Origin: Archegozetes longisetosus
Lineage: Eukaryota; Arthropoda; Arachnida; Sarcoptiformes; Trhypochthoniidae
DNA: 64,000 bases
Direction: 5' to 3'
NCBI GenBank assembly: GCA_018873245.2
Contig: JAEMBT020000006.1
Span: 9,259,855 to 9,323,854 of the forward strand
This document shows positions 1 through 12,200 of this stretch, one piece after another. A program made the position numbers and the translations under genes. The first letter of the stretch is position 1; each line of letters begins with the position of its first letter. Below the pieces are notes generated by a model. The model worked only from the letters and a program-made list of their open reading frames with translations, had not been told where the DNA came from and ran no database searches.

Positions 1-192
1 GAGATAATAAAAGAAACACAACCTTTCTAAACTTTCTTGAAGATTCAACTAATAAAATATGTAATTAGTTTACTGTCAACTTTAAAATCTAAAAATTTAA
101 CTTTAATTTTACCTTTTATTAAAGCGTCCCAATATTGTTTCTAAGCCTCAAATAAGTTTTTCTATGGATAAGGTCAACATAGATAAAAACTT

Positions 193-1397
193 TTACACGA
201 TATTTAACAGTTTTTCCCAAATAGACGAATAACTTTCATTAATTTGTGTTGATCTTGGTCGAGCAATCGTTGAAATAAAACTTGCGTTCACATTAATTGC
301 TGTTAGATCGACGTTTTCATTCAGTAAAATCCCCTCAATTGAGACCACTTTGACGCTTTTCATAACCATTAACAAAGACAAATCTGTGATACGATGGCAG
401 CGACTTATATGAAGTACTTCTAAATTAGTCAAATGTGTTTGAATTGATTGGAGGGAACGTTCGCTCAACAAAACAGAATCACATAAGTCTAATTCAATCA
501 GATTTGGACAAAATGTGACCAAAGTAGCTATTTGTTGATCCTTAAGGCCTTGTCTGAATCCACTTATATTCAAACGTTTTAATGAGTTCGGAAGAAATCC
601 TATCGTTTTATCGACATCTAGTCCTGAGATCCAACTTATGTTGAGTTCAACCAATGTTTCCGGAAGTTTATCATTAAATGATATCAAGACTTGATTGTCA
701 TTGAGTTGAATCATTGATAAATTCAAGACTTCTAACTGTCTATGTTTGACAACAATCAAGTCGAGTGTCTTTTGATTGATAGTCAAGCTCTCGAGCGATA
801 ACTTTTTAAGCGATATTTCATTGAAATTAGAGTCAAGTAGTTGATTAATAGATTGAACACTAATTTGAGCCATACTTAGGTCTAGATATTTAATGCGATT
901 CAATGAAGAGATTGTATCCAATAAATGAGAATCAATGATTGTGGCCGACGACAACCGAATGCAAACAATTCCATTCTTCAGGATTGCCTGCAATTGACTG
1001 AGAGTCATATACTTTTAGACAAATCAATATTTTTCCAAAGACTTGAGTCGCACGCGATTCGATTCCAATGTTTGGAGACTTGACAACAAATCAATAGAGT
1101 CTTGTGAGACAAATATCTGAATATATTTAACAGCAATTCATCACTTAATCGATTGATACAAGTGTCATTATTTGGTTCACTTTTCAAATGTTTATTGCCA
1201 TAAATTCTGTGACTTGTTTTAAATTGACTAGAATTGAAATGATTAGTGAACTGACGGATACTTGAATCCAAATCGAAATTATGTGAATATTTGTTCAAAA
1301 AATTGATTCCCAACTCTTTGAAGATGTCTTTAGCCTTTTCGACTTCAATGTCCCATTTGATAGAACATTTGCTTTGAGCAAAATTCATTTGATTCAT
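193..1397 (-). CDS. SKP2: S-phase kinase-associated protein 2 (F-box/LRR protein), one frameshift
   Basis: Substrate receptor of an SCF (SKP1-CUL1-F-box) ubiquitin ligase; in animals SKP2 targets CDK inhibitors such as p27. The first reading frame (1397-1005, about 130 residues) ends in an F-box (LSDELLLNIFRYLSHKTLL then SLWKNIDL). The second (from 1008, 271 residues) is a run of leucine-rich repeats ending with the SKP2-type FISTIARPRS segment. In known SKP2 proteins the region after SLWKxxDL runs straight into the LRRs, so the two frames are one protein. The stop and the next ATG overlap as ATGA at 1005-1008, and one extra base in the A run at 1013-1016 would fuse them in frame. No GT-AG intron restores the frame. 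A polyadenylation signal (AATAAA on the minus strand) lies at 115-120. Identity is firm; the break is probably a sequence error, though a pseudogene is possible. Confidence 0.88.
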
Positions 1398-1964
1398 TAA
1401 TGATATTCATATAAATTGATGTATAATTTAAGTGGCCAACACTTTTAAGCTTGAAACCAACTTCATTTGAAACCAATCAATCTTTTAGTGTATATCAAAA
1501 GCGCGCACTTTTTCATGACGTTAGCATTGGTTTGATGTCAATAAATAGGCGCTCATTTCAAACATATATCATATGCTTGGAGGATTATTTTCATTTACGT
1601 TGATACTAGGCTCAATTAAACCAGTTTTTTGACAAATAAATTATAATAACCTGTAATTAAATAAATAAATGATTAAGTTCTTTGATTAAGAGCCCTGTTT
1701 CTAAACTTGATATGAAATTGAATTTTCCAGTCTTTGATGACGAAGTTTGAAAAGGCAGCAGACTTCATTTTAAATTCTTAATATTTTATTTTCAAACCGA
1801 ATCAGATTTAAGACAAAGAAGTAATATCAAATTATTTACTAGAACAGCTTCAATCAATAAATCAATAAGAAAGTTAAAATTACAATAAATCAGTTTCTAT
1901 AATCAAAGTATTATTGAAATGTTGATCAAATTGTTGACATATTATGCCTAAAAAGTTAGATAAG

Positions 1965-2369
1965 TCAATCGATTTGTTTGTCGTGAGAATAAAGTTTTTG
2001 ATGAACTTCTAACTGGTTTTGAGTGGCAAACTGTTTTGCGCACCAAACACATGTCAATTCAACTAAATTATGGATCACTTCGTTGTGTTTGTCCAATACT
2101 TTCTGTTTCTTAAAACTTCTATTCGGCTGACATTTTTTGCAGACAATCAATTTTGGACCCAATTTTTGTCTCTTTTTTGACTTCGATCTGTTGAGATTTT
2201 TCTTAATTTTGAGCTCGTTTTGGCCACAATTAATATCAATAATATTATTATGATTATTAAAAGACATGAATAGGTCCTCGTCTTCATCACTACTTGTCTC
2301 GCTTTCCATAAAAGTCTCTGTTTGTGGATCAGGTAAAGTTTCTTCTGCCGCTTTGTCTGACATTTCCAA
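1965..2369 (-). CDS. small acidic two-C2H2 zinc-finger protein, unassigned
   Basis: Single-exon frame of 134 residues that I cannot assign to a named family. The N-terminal third is acidic (SETSSDEDEDLF), followed by a basic stretch (KIKKNLNRSKSKKRQKLG) that could be a nuclear localisation signal. Two C2H2-like fingers follow: CKKC...HNEVIH, and CVWCAKQF...HQKLYSH. The C-terminus is six residues after the second finger. Nucleic-acid binding is inferred from the fingers only. It lies between SKP2 (same strand, 567 bp away) and a transposon-bearing intergenic region. The ATG at 2369 is the first in frame. The reading frame could be a late exon of a larger gene, but no convincing upstream exon was seen. 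Confidence 0.6.
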   Translation of the reverse strand: MEMSDKAAEETLPDPQTETFMESETSSDEDEDLFMSFNNHNNIIDINCGQNELKIKKNLNRSKSKKRQKLGPKLIVCKKCQPNRSFKKQKVLDKHNEVIHNLVELTCVWCAKQFATQNQLEVHQKLYSHDKQID

Positions 2370-3188
2370 AAGTTATTGATTTGATTGAGCTACCAGTCAA
2401 GTAATAAAATCATTTCAATTAATTGTAGACTAGTTTGTTTTAATGTTTGCCGCCTTTTAACAATAATACGATGCACAGTATAGCTTGATGATTGATGTGT
2501 TCAATGTTATTTTGAATCTTTCATAGATATAGAATAAACCTATGAAAATACAAGAGATTCAGACAATACTTTCATAATGCAATAGGTATTAGAGTCCTAC
2601 AACAGTTAGTGTTTTATTTGTAACGTTTCGTCACTGAATAAGATCAATCAGTCCTTCATAAATGACGTTCACATTAGAGAAGATGACAAAAGTTTGCTGG
2701 AAGTAGTCTTAGGCTATGAGAATTCGTCATTTAATTATGGAATCATATGAGTGGTGCGAATATAACTCATGATAAATTTGATAATATATTCTGGCCAATT
2801 GTCACTTAATGGTCTAGTTTTAGATAATTACCAATCTATTAGATAGTTCTAGCGAACAGATAATTACTGAATTACCATGAGGATTATGTAGATAGCAGCG
2901 GCTAATTCGTATCTTAATTCCATTCACTTTTCAACATATCTCTCAGTTTTTCTGGTACTCTCCAGGACAAAGAACTTAATAAACTTTTGGCAACTTTCGT
3001 CAAGCCTTTAAGTTTAACAGTTCAAATTATCCTCAGTTTTAGCGTTACATAATATTATTTTAATGATTTTAAGTTTCATTATCTCTATAAAGAATTCTCC
3101 AAAAGTGTCAAACTCTATTTCGGGACATTTTTATGTCAAGGAATGATCCTTTTCTCCGGCCGAGAGTTCGATTCTGGTATCAGTTATC
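2370..3188. other. intergenic, nothing recognised
   Basis: AT-rich sequence between the C2H2 protein and the hexamer element. No frame above about 60 codons with recognisable content and no RNA gene seen. Confidence 0.5.
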
Positions 3189-3196
3189 CCCGAAGG

Positions 3197-3832
3197 TAGT
3201 GTTGTATAGCTTAGAGATTTTTAGTTTGTCTTGTCTTAGTCTTAGTCTTATAGTCAAAAATTTCATTTCTCTTATCTTAGTCTTAGTCTTAATGCCAAAA
3301 TTTTAGTTTAGCTTATCTTAGTCTTAGTCTTATAGTCAAAAATTTTCGTTTTGCTTAGTCTTAGTCTTACTACTTGTGCTAGTTATCTCCTTATAGCATA
3401 TATTATAACATTTTGAAATTTTTGATTATCTAATATGTTTCATAAAATGATCAATAGACTAACAAAACAAAACTAAGCGCAAAGACATTCACTATTAAAA
3501 TGTATTGCAATAGGAGTGCAATTGTTTATCTAGTGATTTACAAATGGTTTTATAATTGAAAACTTTAAAAAATGAATCATTTCTAATGGATTAAATGACC
3601 ATATTTGTATCTAAACTTCTGACTTTTTCTTAGTCTTAGTCTTACTCTTATAAATATGTTTCTCTTGTCTTAGTCTTAATTTTATAGAAAGAAATTTCAT
3701 TTGTCTTAATCTTAGTCTTAATTTGAAAATCCAAAAATCATTTGTCTGACTTAGTCTTAGTCTTAAGCCAAACGATTTTAATATATCTTATTTTGCTTAG
3801 TCTTATTCTTAGTCTTAAGCTATACATCACTA
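3197..3832. mobile_element. non-autonomous hAT-type element built of CTTAGT hexamers
   Basis: The ends are imperfect inverted repeats: TAGTGTTGTATAGCTTA on the left and the complement of TAGTGATGTATAGCTTA on the right. An 8-bp target duplication, CCCGAAGG, lies at 3189-3196 and 3833-3840. An 8-bp duplication with TAGnG-like ends is typical of the hAT superfamily. The interior has no coding capacity. It carries two zones (about 3225-3370 and 3630-3825) of direct CTTAGT repeats, which resemble expanded subterminal transposase-binding sites. A related but different element sits at 29731-30921. Confidence 0.8.
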
Positions 3833-3840
3833 CCCGAAGG

Positions 3841-4367
3841 TCTGGCAACGCTACTCTAAATTTAGACCTCTCAATAACTCCACGGAAGTTATATTTTTAC
3901 TATGAAATTTTAATTATAGTAATTTCTATAAAGTAAAAATAGATTCAAATTTAAAACTGTTACGCAATAGGTTTTAATCAGGAAAGTATATACCTAAGCT
4001 AAACTGATCAAAATGGATGTGCTCTGTACAGCCTTACTCAGTTTCGGACTTTGTACACCCCTACTTGAAATTTGCTGACTTCGTCACTGATTGATAGAAG
4101 AAAGTATCAATAAAGAGGAAAATAAAATATTTTAATAAGACTCCAAGCTCTTATGAAATAAGAAATCAGTTCTACCCTTAGAAAGCATAACAATTGTTGC
4201 CAATGAGGTATTGAAAGAAAATTATCAAAAGTCTAATAAAACATTTAATGTATTAATTTTTAATTTGAAAATATAAGAATCAAATCAATTAATATTCAAA
4301 ATCATCATTTATTATTAGTTGTGATTTAAAGCAGAATTCATTGATTAACTGCTAAATGACAATGCTC
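3841..4367. other. intergenic and eEF2 3' flank
   Basis: No gene seen. A minus-strand AATAAA at 4308-4313, 55 bp after the eEF2 stop, is the likely eEF2 polyadenylation signal. Confidence 0.5.
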
Positions 4368-7300
4368 TTATAGTTTATCCAAATATTGTTCTAAATCTGG
4401 AAGCGAATCTTTAAGACCTTTGCGCTTTCTTGTGTCCATCACGATATTCCATGGGCGAGACTTGCCGTCCATCGGATCGCCAGGCAATACTTGCCAGTGA
4501 TCAAACACGCATTGCGGGAACGCTTGACCGCCAGTATTGGATCTCAAATCAGCTGTGAATCCGAACGACTCATTGACAGGTAAGTATGCCTTAACGACGA
4601 ACATTGGAGTTCCCATCACTTGATTCTCTTCGATGACGTGACCTCTTCTTCTATTCAACACACCATAGATGCCTCCTACTGCTGATTCTGGACATTGGAT
4701 TTCGACCAAATAGACTGGTTCTAACAATCTGGGGGCAGCGGTAATTACGCAAGCATAGAAACATCGACGAGCTGTCGGAATGATTTGTCCACCACCACGA
4801 TGAATGGCATCAGCGTGTAGTGTCACATCATGAATGTTAAATCGGACACCACGCATGTTCTCTTCGCAAAGAACACTCTGTAGGAAAAATCGAGAAAATG
4901 CATGAGCTAAATGATCAAAAGTTAAACATTAAGTAGAAATCACCTCTTTAGTGGCCCATTGAAAACCTGCAACAACGCTGTCCTTAATTTCATTTAGGTA
5001 TTGAACTCCCTTGGTCACATCGATCAATAGATTAGGACCAGTTCCTTCGGGTCCAAAAGCCCATATCTTTCTGGCTTCAGTGGCGTCCCACTCGTATTTC
5101 TCAGACAAGTAACGCGCTCTGGCTTTGAATTCATCCTTGGGATTCACGTCTCCCTTATCTATATCTTCAGGCAATCCGTCGGGCATTGGCTGCGCTTTCA
5201 TAAAAAGACGATTGTGTTTGTTTGGTGATTTTGATAGACACATAATATTCGATTCTTCAGAGACTGTTTCTCGATATGTGACGACTGGATCTGATGTCTT
5301 GATGGGGATCTGAGCATGGTCTTCTTCTAAATCTTTGAGGCAAATCTCAAGATGCAATTCTCCGGCTCCAGCGACGATGTGTTCACCAGATTCTTCGATA
5401 ATACATTGAACCATAGGATCTGATTTGGCCAAACGTTTCAGTCCTTCAACAAGTTTAGGCAAGTCAGCAGGATTTTTCGGCTCGACTGCAACTCGCACTA
5501 CAGGACTAACTGAAAACTTCATCACTTTCATGTTGTGCGCATCCTTGAAAGTCGAAATAGTGCCCGTCTTTACTAAAAATTGATCGACTCCTACCAGACC
5601 ACAAATGTTACCGCACGGAACGTCTTCAATAGATTCGACATAACGGCCCATCATAAGAACAGTACTGTCGGATAAACAAATTCAATTGATGTGATCTGAA
5701 AATAATTTGATAGCTATGCTTACCGTTGAATAGCTTTTCTACCAAATCTTCTTTCTTTCCAGGAACATAGTTAGGTCCCATAATTCGCACCTTTTGTCCT
5801 GAAGCCACAATACCAGAGAATACACGACCGAAAGCATAGAATCTGCCCTTATCTGAAGTCGGTACCATTTTCGAGATGTACATCATTAGAGGTCCGTCTG
5901 GATTACAGCTCTTAATTGCTATCAAAATAAAATAAAAACATTAGATTACAATCACAAACTTCAAGTATAAAATCGTACCAATAGCTGCCTCGTCGTCATG
6001 TGGTCCTTCATAGAGCAGCTCCATTCTGTATTTTTGTGCAGTTATAGGCGATGGCAAGTGAATGGCAATCATCTGAAGAAGTGACTCTCCAGCCGGAAGC
6101 CAAGTTCTCATAACAACTTTGAGTAAATTCTTTCCGTCCTTATCCTTATCTTCTCCTTTCAAAACGATGTTCAACTTTTCGAGTAATTTTGCAGTTTCTT
6201 CTTTCTTGAAGTTCATGATTGCATCGAACACTTTGAAGATCGGGTCCAGAACAAACATACAGAAGGCACGTTTGTATCCTTCCTCGAACTTCTTGGACCA
6301 CTTTTTGGTTGCCGGATTGTAGAAGTTTTCACCCCACAAACGATTCATCAACTTTTCGACATCGATCTTAAACTTTTCGGCATAGATTTCGGCGAACTGC
6401 TTGAGTGAAAAGGCCCAACCATGCAAACCAGATCCAAAGCCAACGCTTCCTTTTGATGGATCAACTTTGATGTCTCCCATGGGACCAGATTCATCGGCAT
6501 AGGTCGCAATAATTACGTTGACGTTCTCAACAATCCTAGTGAATTTCTGGTACAAGTCTTCCTGTTCCAACTGCAATGTCAACATGGCTAAATCCATTTT
6601 GTTCATGAAAAGAACTGGTTTTATACGTTCGGCAATGGCTTGACGCAAGACTGTCTCAGTTTGAACGCAAACACCTGTTCGTAAATTCAAAACTCATTAA
6701 TTGATCTCTAGTTAAGAGCGAAAGTCAACACAAGTCAACGAAAGACATACCACTGACGCAATCAACAACAACAAGTGCTCCATCAGTGACTCGAAGAGCA
6801 GCAGTGACTTCGGAAGAGAAATCGACGTGACCGGGAGAGTCAATCAAGTTGATTAAGAAACCCTTCAGGTCTTTTTCTTTTTGATTTTCATCTTTAATGA
6901 AGGACATGTCATTCTCTCTCATTTCGAAATACATAGAGATGGCGGTTGACTTAATTGTAATGCATCTTTCCTGTTCGTCCTTTCGCGTGTCTGTAAAACG
7001 CATTTCTCCGGCCTTTGCCGCCGCGATAATTCCAGCCTTTGACACCAACGAGTCTGTCAAAGTTGACTTTCCGTGATCGACGTGAGCGATAACTGACATG
7101 TTCCGAATGTTCTTCTTCTTGTTCATAAGAACACGGATCTCGTCCACTGTGAAGTTCACCTAATTTTGACATTTTTATTACATATGTTTTAGTACCGATC
7201 ACAGTCAAATTATTTGTAAACTGATTAATTGTTTAACTTCTAATACAATAATTGATTAACATTAAATGTAAGTGAGCATAACGCATTTATGGGTAAAAAG

Positions 7301-7565
7301 GCTGAAAGAGGTAAAATTGATGAGAATCTGATTGCTTAACATTATTGCAAGAGTAGTGTGCGTAATGCTATAGACCGACGAGTACCACGTTTTAAGGTTC
7401 TCCATACTATCATTGCATACTATTGAAAACGCATACAATGCGTTCAAAACGAGACGAACATTTAATTAATTAACTACTGTTTCTATTCATTAACTCATTT
7501 CTATTTAGTTGACAGTTGTGTTAATAGATGTTTATCTATTGAATAAGTTAATAAATTCTTACCAT
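4368..7565 (-). CDS. eEF2: eukaryotic translation elongation factor 2, one frameshift in exon 4
   Basis: Cytosolic GTPase that drives ribosomal translocation. Exons by my reading: 7565-7563 (ATG alone), 7159-6751, 6674-5979, 5918-5724, 5664-4944, 4877-4368. The start uses a donor directly after the ATG (ATG/GTAAGA), a 403-nt intron, then VNFTVDEIR. GTPase motifs [17 protein letters not shown] and NKMD are present, as is the eEF2-kinase target region [12 protein letters not shown]. The diphthamide loop [12 protein letters not shown] and the universal C-terminus ending YLDKL are intact. Exon 4 reads VEKLFNG out of frame into exon 5; one more A in the run at 5735-5738 gives [15 protein letters not shown], matching the invariant family sequence. 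The gene is therefore almost certainly intact and the sequence one base short there. It is divergent from TRAP-beta. Confidence 0.95.
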
Positions 7566-8197
7566 TTTTGATGTCTAATAGTAACAATTCCTTTATTCAA
7601 TTTAAATACGTATTCAATACAACCGAACAGTTGTAGGAATTGCGAGAGAAAGAGAACGAACGATATCAGTTCAGACTTATGGCTGCGATATTCACTCAAA
7701 AACTAGTGACGCAAAGGGGGTCTCACTGGCATCAAATCTATTGAGTTCAGTGCTTTTCTAGTCTCTTATTTCCCTTGAAGTGCTTGTCGTCACAGGCCAA
7801 TATCGACTCAAACTATCGATTGTATCGAAACCGGTCTATGAGTCCACGTGTCAATTAATAAATGCTCTGGTGTTCAAAATGCTTACAGATTACATTCAAT
7901 TCAAGTTTAATTGAACATAACTAACGAGTAATCACTTAAAGTCCATTCATCACAAATGAAATATTTTTATTAATTTTTAAAACAGTTCACATTAATTGGT
8001 AATTATTTTCTTTGATTTGATTTTCAAATTTTAGTTGAACTGACTTCTAAGATTTACTAAAAGTTGTTTTCATTTGAAACTTGAAAATCAAAACTAAGAA
8101 TTGAGTGAGCTGTTAAATTTGATAAACATTTAATCGATATAAATAAAGATCTTTTTCCTAATTTGGATCGATAGGTAAAAATGCTTAAGTCATTGTT
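7566..8197. promoter_or_regulatory. divergent intergenic region between eEF2 and TRAP-beta
   Basis: The 632 bp between the two start codons must hold both promoters and 5' leaders. On the eEF2 strand a pyrimidine-rich stretch (GTTCTCTTTCTCTCG, complement of 7638-7652) could be a TOP-like initiator, as is usual for translation-factor genes. No clear TATA box was seen. This is inference from position and composition. Confidence 0.35.
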
Positions 8198-8993
8198 ATG
8201 TGTATTTTGGTGGTTTTATTGAATGTGTTTGCGACTGCAGATGAAGAAGTGGTTACTCCAGCCAGACTTCTTATCGAGAAGCAAATCCTAAACAGATATT
8301 TAGTGGAAAATCGAGACATCGTGGTCCACTACAACATTTTTAATGTTGGCCAAAGGTATGAACCAATTTATTGCATTAAATATAAGCAAATACTAATCGC
8401 AAATGTGTCGTAAATAGCACTGCGGTCGATATACAGATATCTGACGCAGCATTCTCAACCGAACACTTCGATATGATAAGTGGTGTTTTGAAGTTTTCAA
8501 TTCCACGTCTCGGACCGTAAGCTTTGATTTGTTGACATATTGTCGTTCAATATAAACCAATGATTAATTGTATGAATGATTTGTTGATTCCTTGATGATA
8601 AAGTGGCTCAAATATAACACACACCAGTGTCGTTCGACCGAAAAAGGGAATTTGGGGTCGATTTAACTTCACTGCCGGAGAAGTGACTTATTTGCCGAAC
8701 GAAGAGGCAAAGGACGTTCAAATTGGATACACGAGCGAACCCGGAGAAGGATTCATAGTTTCATTAAAGGAATTCGATAGACGTTTTTCACCGCATGTGG
8801 TAAATGATTTTATTAGAAGTTAATTATTTTATGAATGAATTGGTGATTAATCTAATTAAATTTATAGTTGGATTGGGCAGCTTTCAGCATAATGACCTTG
8901 CCATCACTTGTAATACCATTTTTATTGTGGTACAGAAGCAAAAGTAAATATGAATCAATTGTATCAGCAAAACAAGCAAATAAAAAACATTAA
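8198..8993 (+). CDS. SSR2: translocon-associated protein subunit beta
   Basis: Subunit of the TRAP complex that assists Sec61-dependent translocation at the ER membrane. Four exons: 8198-8355, 8418-8516, 8604-about 8799 and about 8868-8993. The product has a short hydrophobic signal ([13 protein letters not shown]), the lumenal TRAP-beta core ([24 protein letters not shown]), an N-glycosylation site in SNITHTS at the family position, and the marker EFDRRFSPH. One membrane segment (about [18 protein letters not shown]) and a short basic cytosolic tail close the protein. An upstream ATG at 8181 opens MLKSLLCVF, which would make a better signal peptide but is one base out of frame; one more T in the run near 8204-8207 would join them. 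AATAAA at 9032-9037 follows. It is convergent with MFE-2, with stop codons 208 bp apart. Confidence 0.93.
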
Positions 8994-9201
8994 TAATTGA
9001 ATGACTTTAATATATAACATTTTGAATAGAAAATAAACAATTTTTTATCGTAAAAACCTTTAATTATTAAATATAAAAAGTAAAAAGCTGTAAAAATATC
9101 AGTTTTTGCTAATCAATCAATCATATTTTTATGCACATTCCCTTTAAATTTCTAACTACAATTAATTAACAAATACATAATTTGGTCTCGATTCAATGTA
9201 A

Positions 9202-12200
9202 TCATAGTTTCGCTCTTGTAGTTGGCGTAGAAAACAAAATGCTGATCTTTTGCGGGATACTTTTATCGCCTTCTACTTTGACTTTCCCGCTTGCAATCGC
9301 CTATAAATAAGAAGTTAAGAGAATTATGATTATAGAATGAACGAACTATGAAAAGTTCTTACATTTTGCAAACTTATTCTATTGAATGTAAGCCTGACAA
9401 AGTCCTCGTCATCGATTGTGAAAATACAATATTTTTTATCAGGTAGACCGCGATCAAAAATGCCACTCAGCTTATTCTTGGTAAAGTCAAGCGCTAAAAG
9501 ATAAGTTTATCATTAAAGTTAAGTCTCAAAAGATTAAATAAATCAATTTTTACTCCATTGTGAAACTGAATTTCCATCTTTTGTAATGTCGAATCCAATA
9601 AGTGTAGGAACTTCAGTGCAAAGTTGTGGTAGACGGACCAAACGCTGAACCAACTCAACAATCATTGATTCACTTTTCAAACCAGGAATAACAGACTGAA
9701 TGAGAAAAATAGCTTTATTAATAGAGATCGAACTTTTGATGAATCGATTCGATTTAATACCGTTTTGAGCATCATATCAGTCAAAAATGGTAACTCGGGT
9801 GCTTTTCCAGCTTTTTGCAAATCGAGCCATAAGGAGTTGAGTTTTTGGAGTAACATAATGTTGCCCTTTATTTTCAGCTTTCCCATCATGAATGCCTAGA
9901 CATAAACACCGCGATTCCAGTATTTATACATAAATCGAACGAACGAAACAAATGAATCTTACCCTCTGTGGGTTCAGTTTTCCGACCATCAATTTAAGGA
10001 AGTCGTCATCTTCGGCGGTAACGATACAATCAGGTTTTCCAATTTTAGGTGGACCGGGGTACACATCGCCGTCTACATTGTTCTTGTTATCAGCAGCTGG
10101 ATAGTGACAGTTTAAATTTGTAATCACTGTTAAATCAATAATCAATTGTTTACTCACTCCAAATAGTCTTTAGCTTTCCGTCGACTGTGATATTGAACTG
10201 AAATATAACTCTCATGCGTCTCACTAGATCTGGTTCCTCATGCATTCGGTTTTTAAATACCGTGAAAACAATATCACATTTAAGACCTGAAACCGGTACT
10301 GACTGAACAATCATAAAAAATTAATCTAATAAATTAATCCATATCGATATTCATATTAAAAATATAACTCACGTCTAAGAGAGCCTTATCGTCCGTATTT
10401 TCATTTGCATTACTTGAAGGGGCTTGTGGCGGTTTATCACCTTCTTCATCAAGAGATACTGAACCTTTGGGTGCTTCTTCAGCCCAAAGCTGTTGTAACT
10501 TTTGAGCCGCTAGAATATTGCCTGTTATTTTCAATTTGCCACTCATGAAAGCCTTAATCATATTTATGAAAAACTTATTCATTAAACTCGTAGTTTATAA
10601 ATACTAATCTGAACAATACCCGCATCGCATCCTCTCTGCCTTCAAACACATTGATAGCACAGTCTTCATCGATAGTTAAGGTACAATCAGGTTTTCCTAG
10701 TTTTGGACCTCCTACATAGACGTCTCCGTCTCCATTCTTAAGATCAAGAGCTAAACAAGATCAACATCAATAATGTGGTCACAAGGTTTTCTTTTAGACA
10801 AAACTTACTCCAAACAGAAATTATTTTTCCACTTTTAGTGATATTCCACTGATAAACAGTCTTAATTATGGGAACCAGTTCTTTATTTTCTTTAATTCTC
10901 TTATAAAGCCAACCACCAAATATTCGATCAATTCTTCCACCATTCCCGTTGTCAGATCCGCCATCATTTCCTTCGTATGGAGCGCATATAAAACTGATGT
11001 CACTTGAATTGCTTGGAGATGACAAATGCATTCCATTATCAAAGTAATTGTTTGTCTCCATCAATATGTCTCCTTTATGTGAATAGATTTTTTAATTATT
11101 CAAAAAGTGATATTGTTTTTGAAAATTTTCAGCACATAAATCAGGAATATTACCATTAGTTGGTACTTGTGGTCTCAAAATATAGTTTTCAGTTTGGATC
11201 TGCGACAAAATATCAGTTAGTCAGTGTAAATAACAATTGTAAATCAGTTTTCAAACAAACCTCAGACAGCTTCGAATCTCCTGATTGACTACCAGTAAAA
11301 TATTGGTTACTATTCGGATCAATCAGATCGACATAAGCGCCAGAAATGATCTGTTTTCCAGTTTCTTGAATATAACATTCAAAGTGAATTCTATTACCCT
11401 CTTTCCACATATTTGTCTGAATAGTCTGTCCAGGAGTTAGAGGGCCGACAAAGCGAGTCTTTATACTTTTGAAACGAAGTACATCATAGTCAGCGAATTG
11501 ACGCAGAACATGTCTCAATGCGTATCCCAATGTACACAAGCCATGAAGTATAGGACTCGAAAAGCCTTAAGTTTAAAAATCAATTAAGCTTTACAGAAAC
11601 ATAATTTGAATTTAAATAAACAAGTCTAAGAGTTAAGACATACCTCCAACTGCTGCAAACAAAGGATCGATGTGAAGAGGATTTTTATCTCCACAAAGAC
11701 GAAAGATTGCAGCCTATAGTCAAGTATTAATAAAATTTTGTATTTGAATAAATACTTTTGAATACTAAATTACCTGATCGACTGAAGTTTGTTCGTAAAC
11801 TGTGGCATCAGGTGATCTGTTAGGGCGTTGAACGACAGACTTAATAGAGATATTGTCACTCTTTCTCTTTCCTCCAAAATTTCCTGCATCGACCATGAAA
11901 ACTGCGAGTTCATTGTAAAACAGAAGCTTTCCATTTTCATCATATGTGTCAACTACGAATTATCATTAAAGGATTCAATTCAAAATGATATCTTACTCAA
12001 TTCATCAATCAATTGATGAGAACTGACCTCCAACTATGAGCAGTGCTCCAGAACCTTTATCTAATACATCGATAATCTTGGGCTCTGAAACCAATGCCCC
12101 TGAGGATGGAATTGGATTTATTACTTCCAAATAGTGCTCTCCGTGTACTGCCTGCAGAATGGAATTCAAAATTTAGATGAAAATCTTTCCGATCGTAGAA

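Noticed and set aside
1005-1016. Programmed -1 frameshifting in SKP2 and the other split genes
   Set aside because: Five unrelated genes with the break at any available A/T run, without a common slippery heptamer or downstream structure, fits miscalled homopolymers better.
3225-3825. CTTAGT arrays as telomeric sequence
   Set aside because: The hexamer differs from the arthropod TTAGG repeat, and the arrays lie between inverted repeats with an 8-bp target duplication, so they belong to a transposon.
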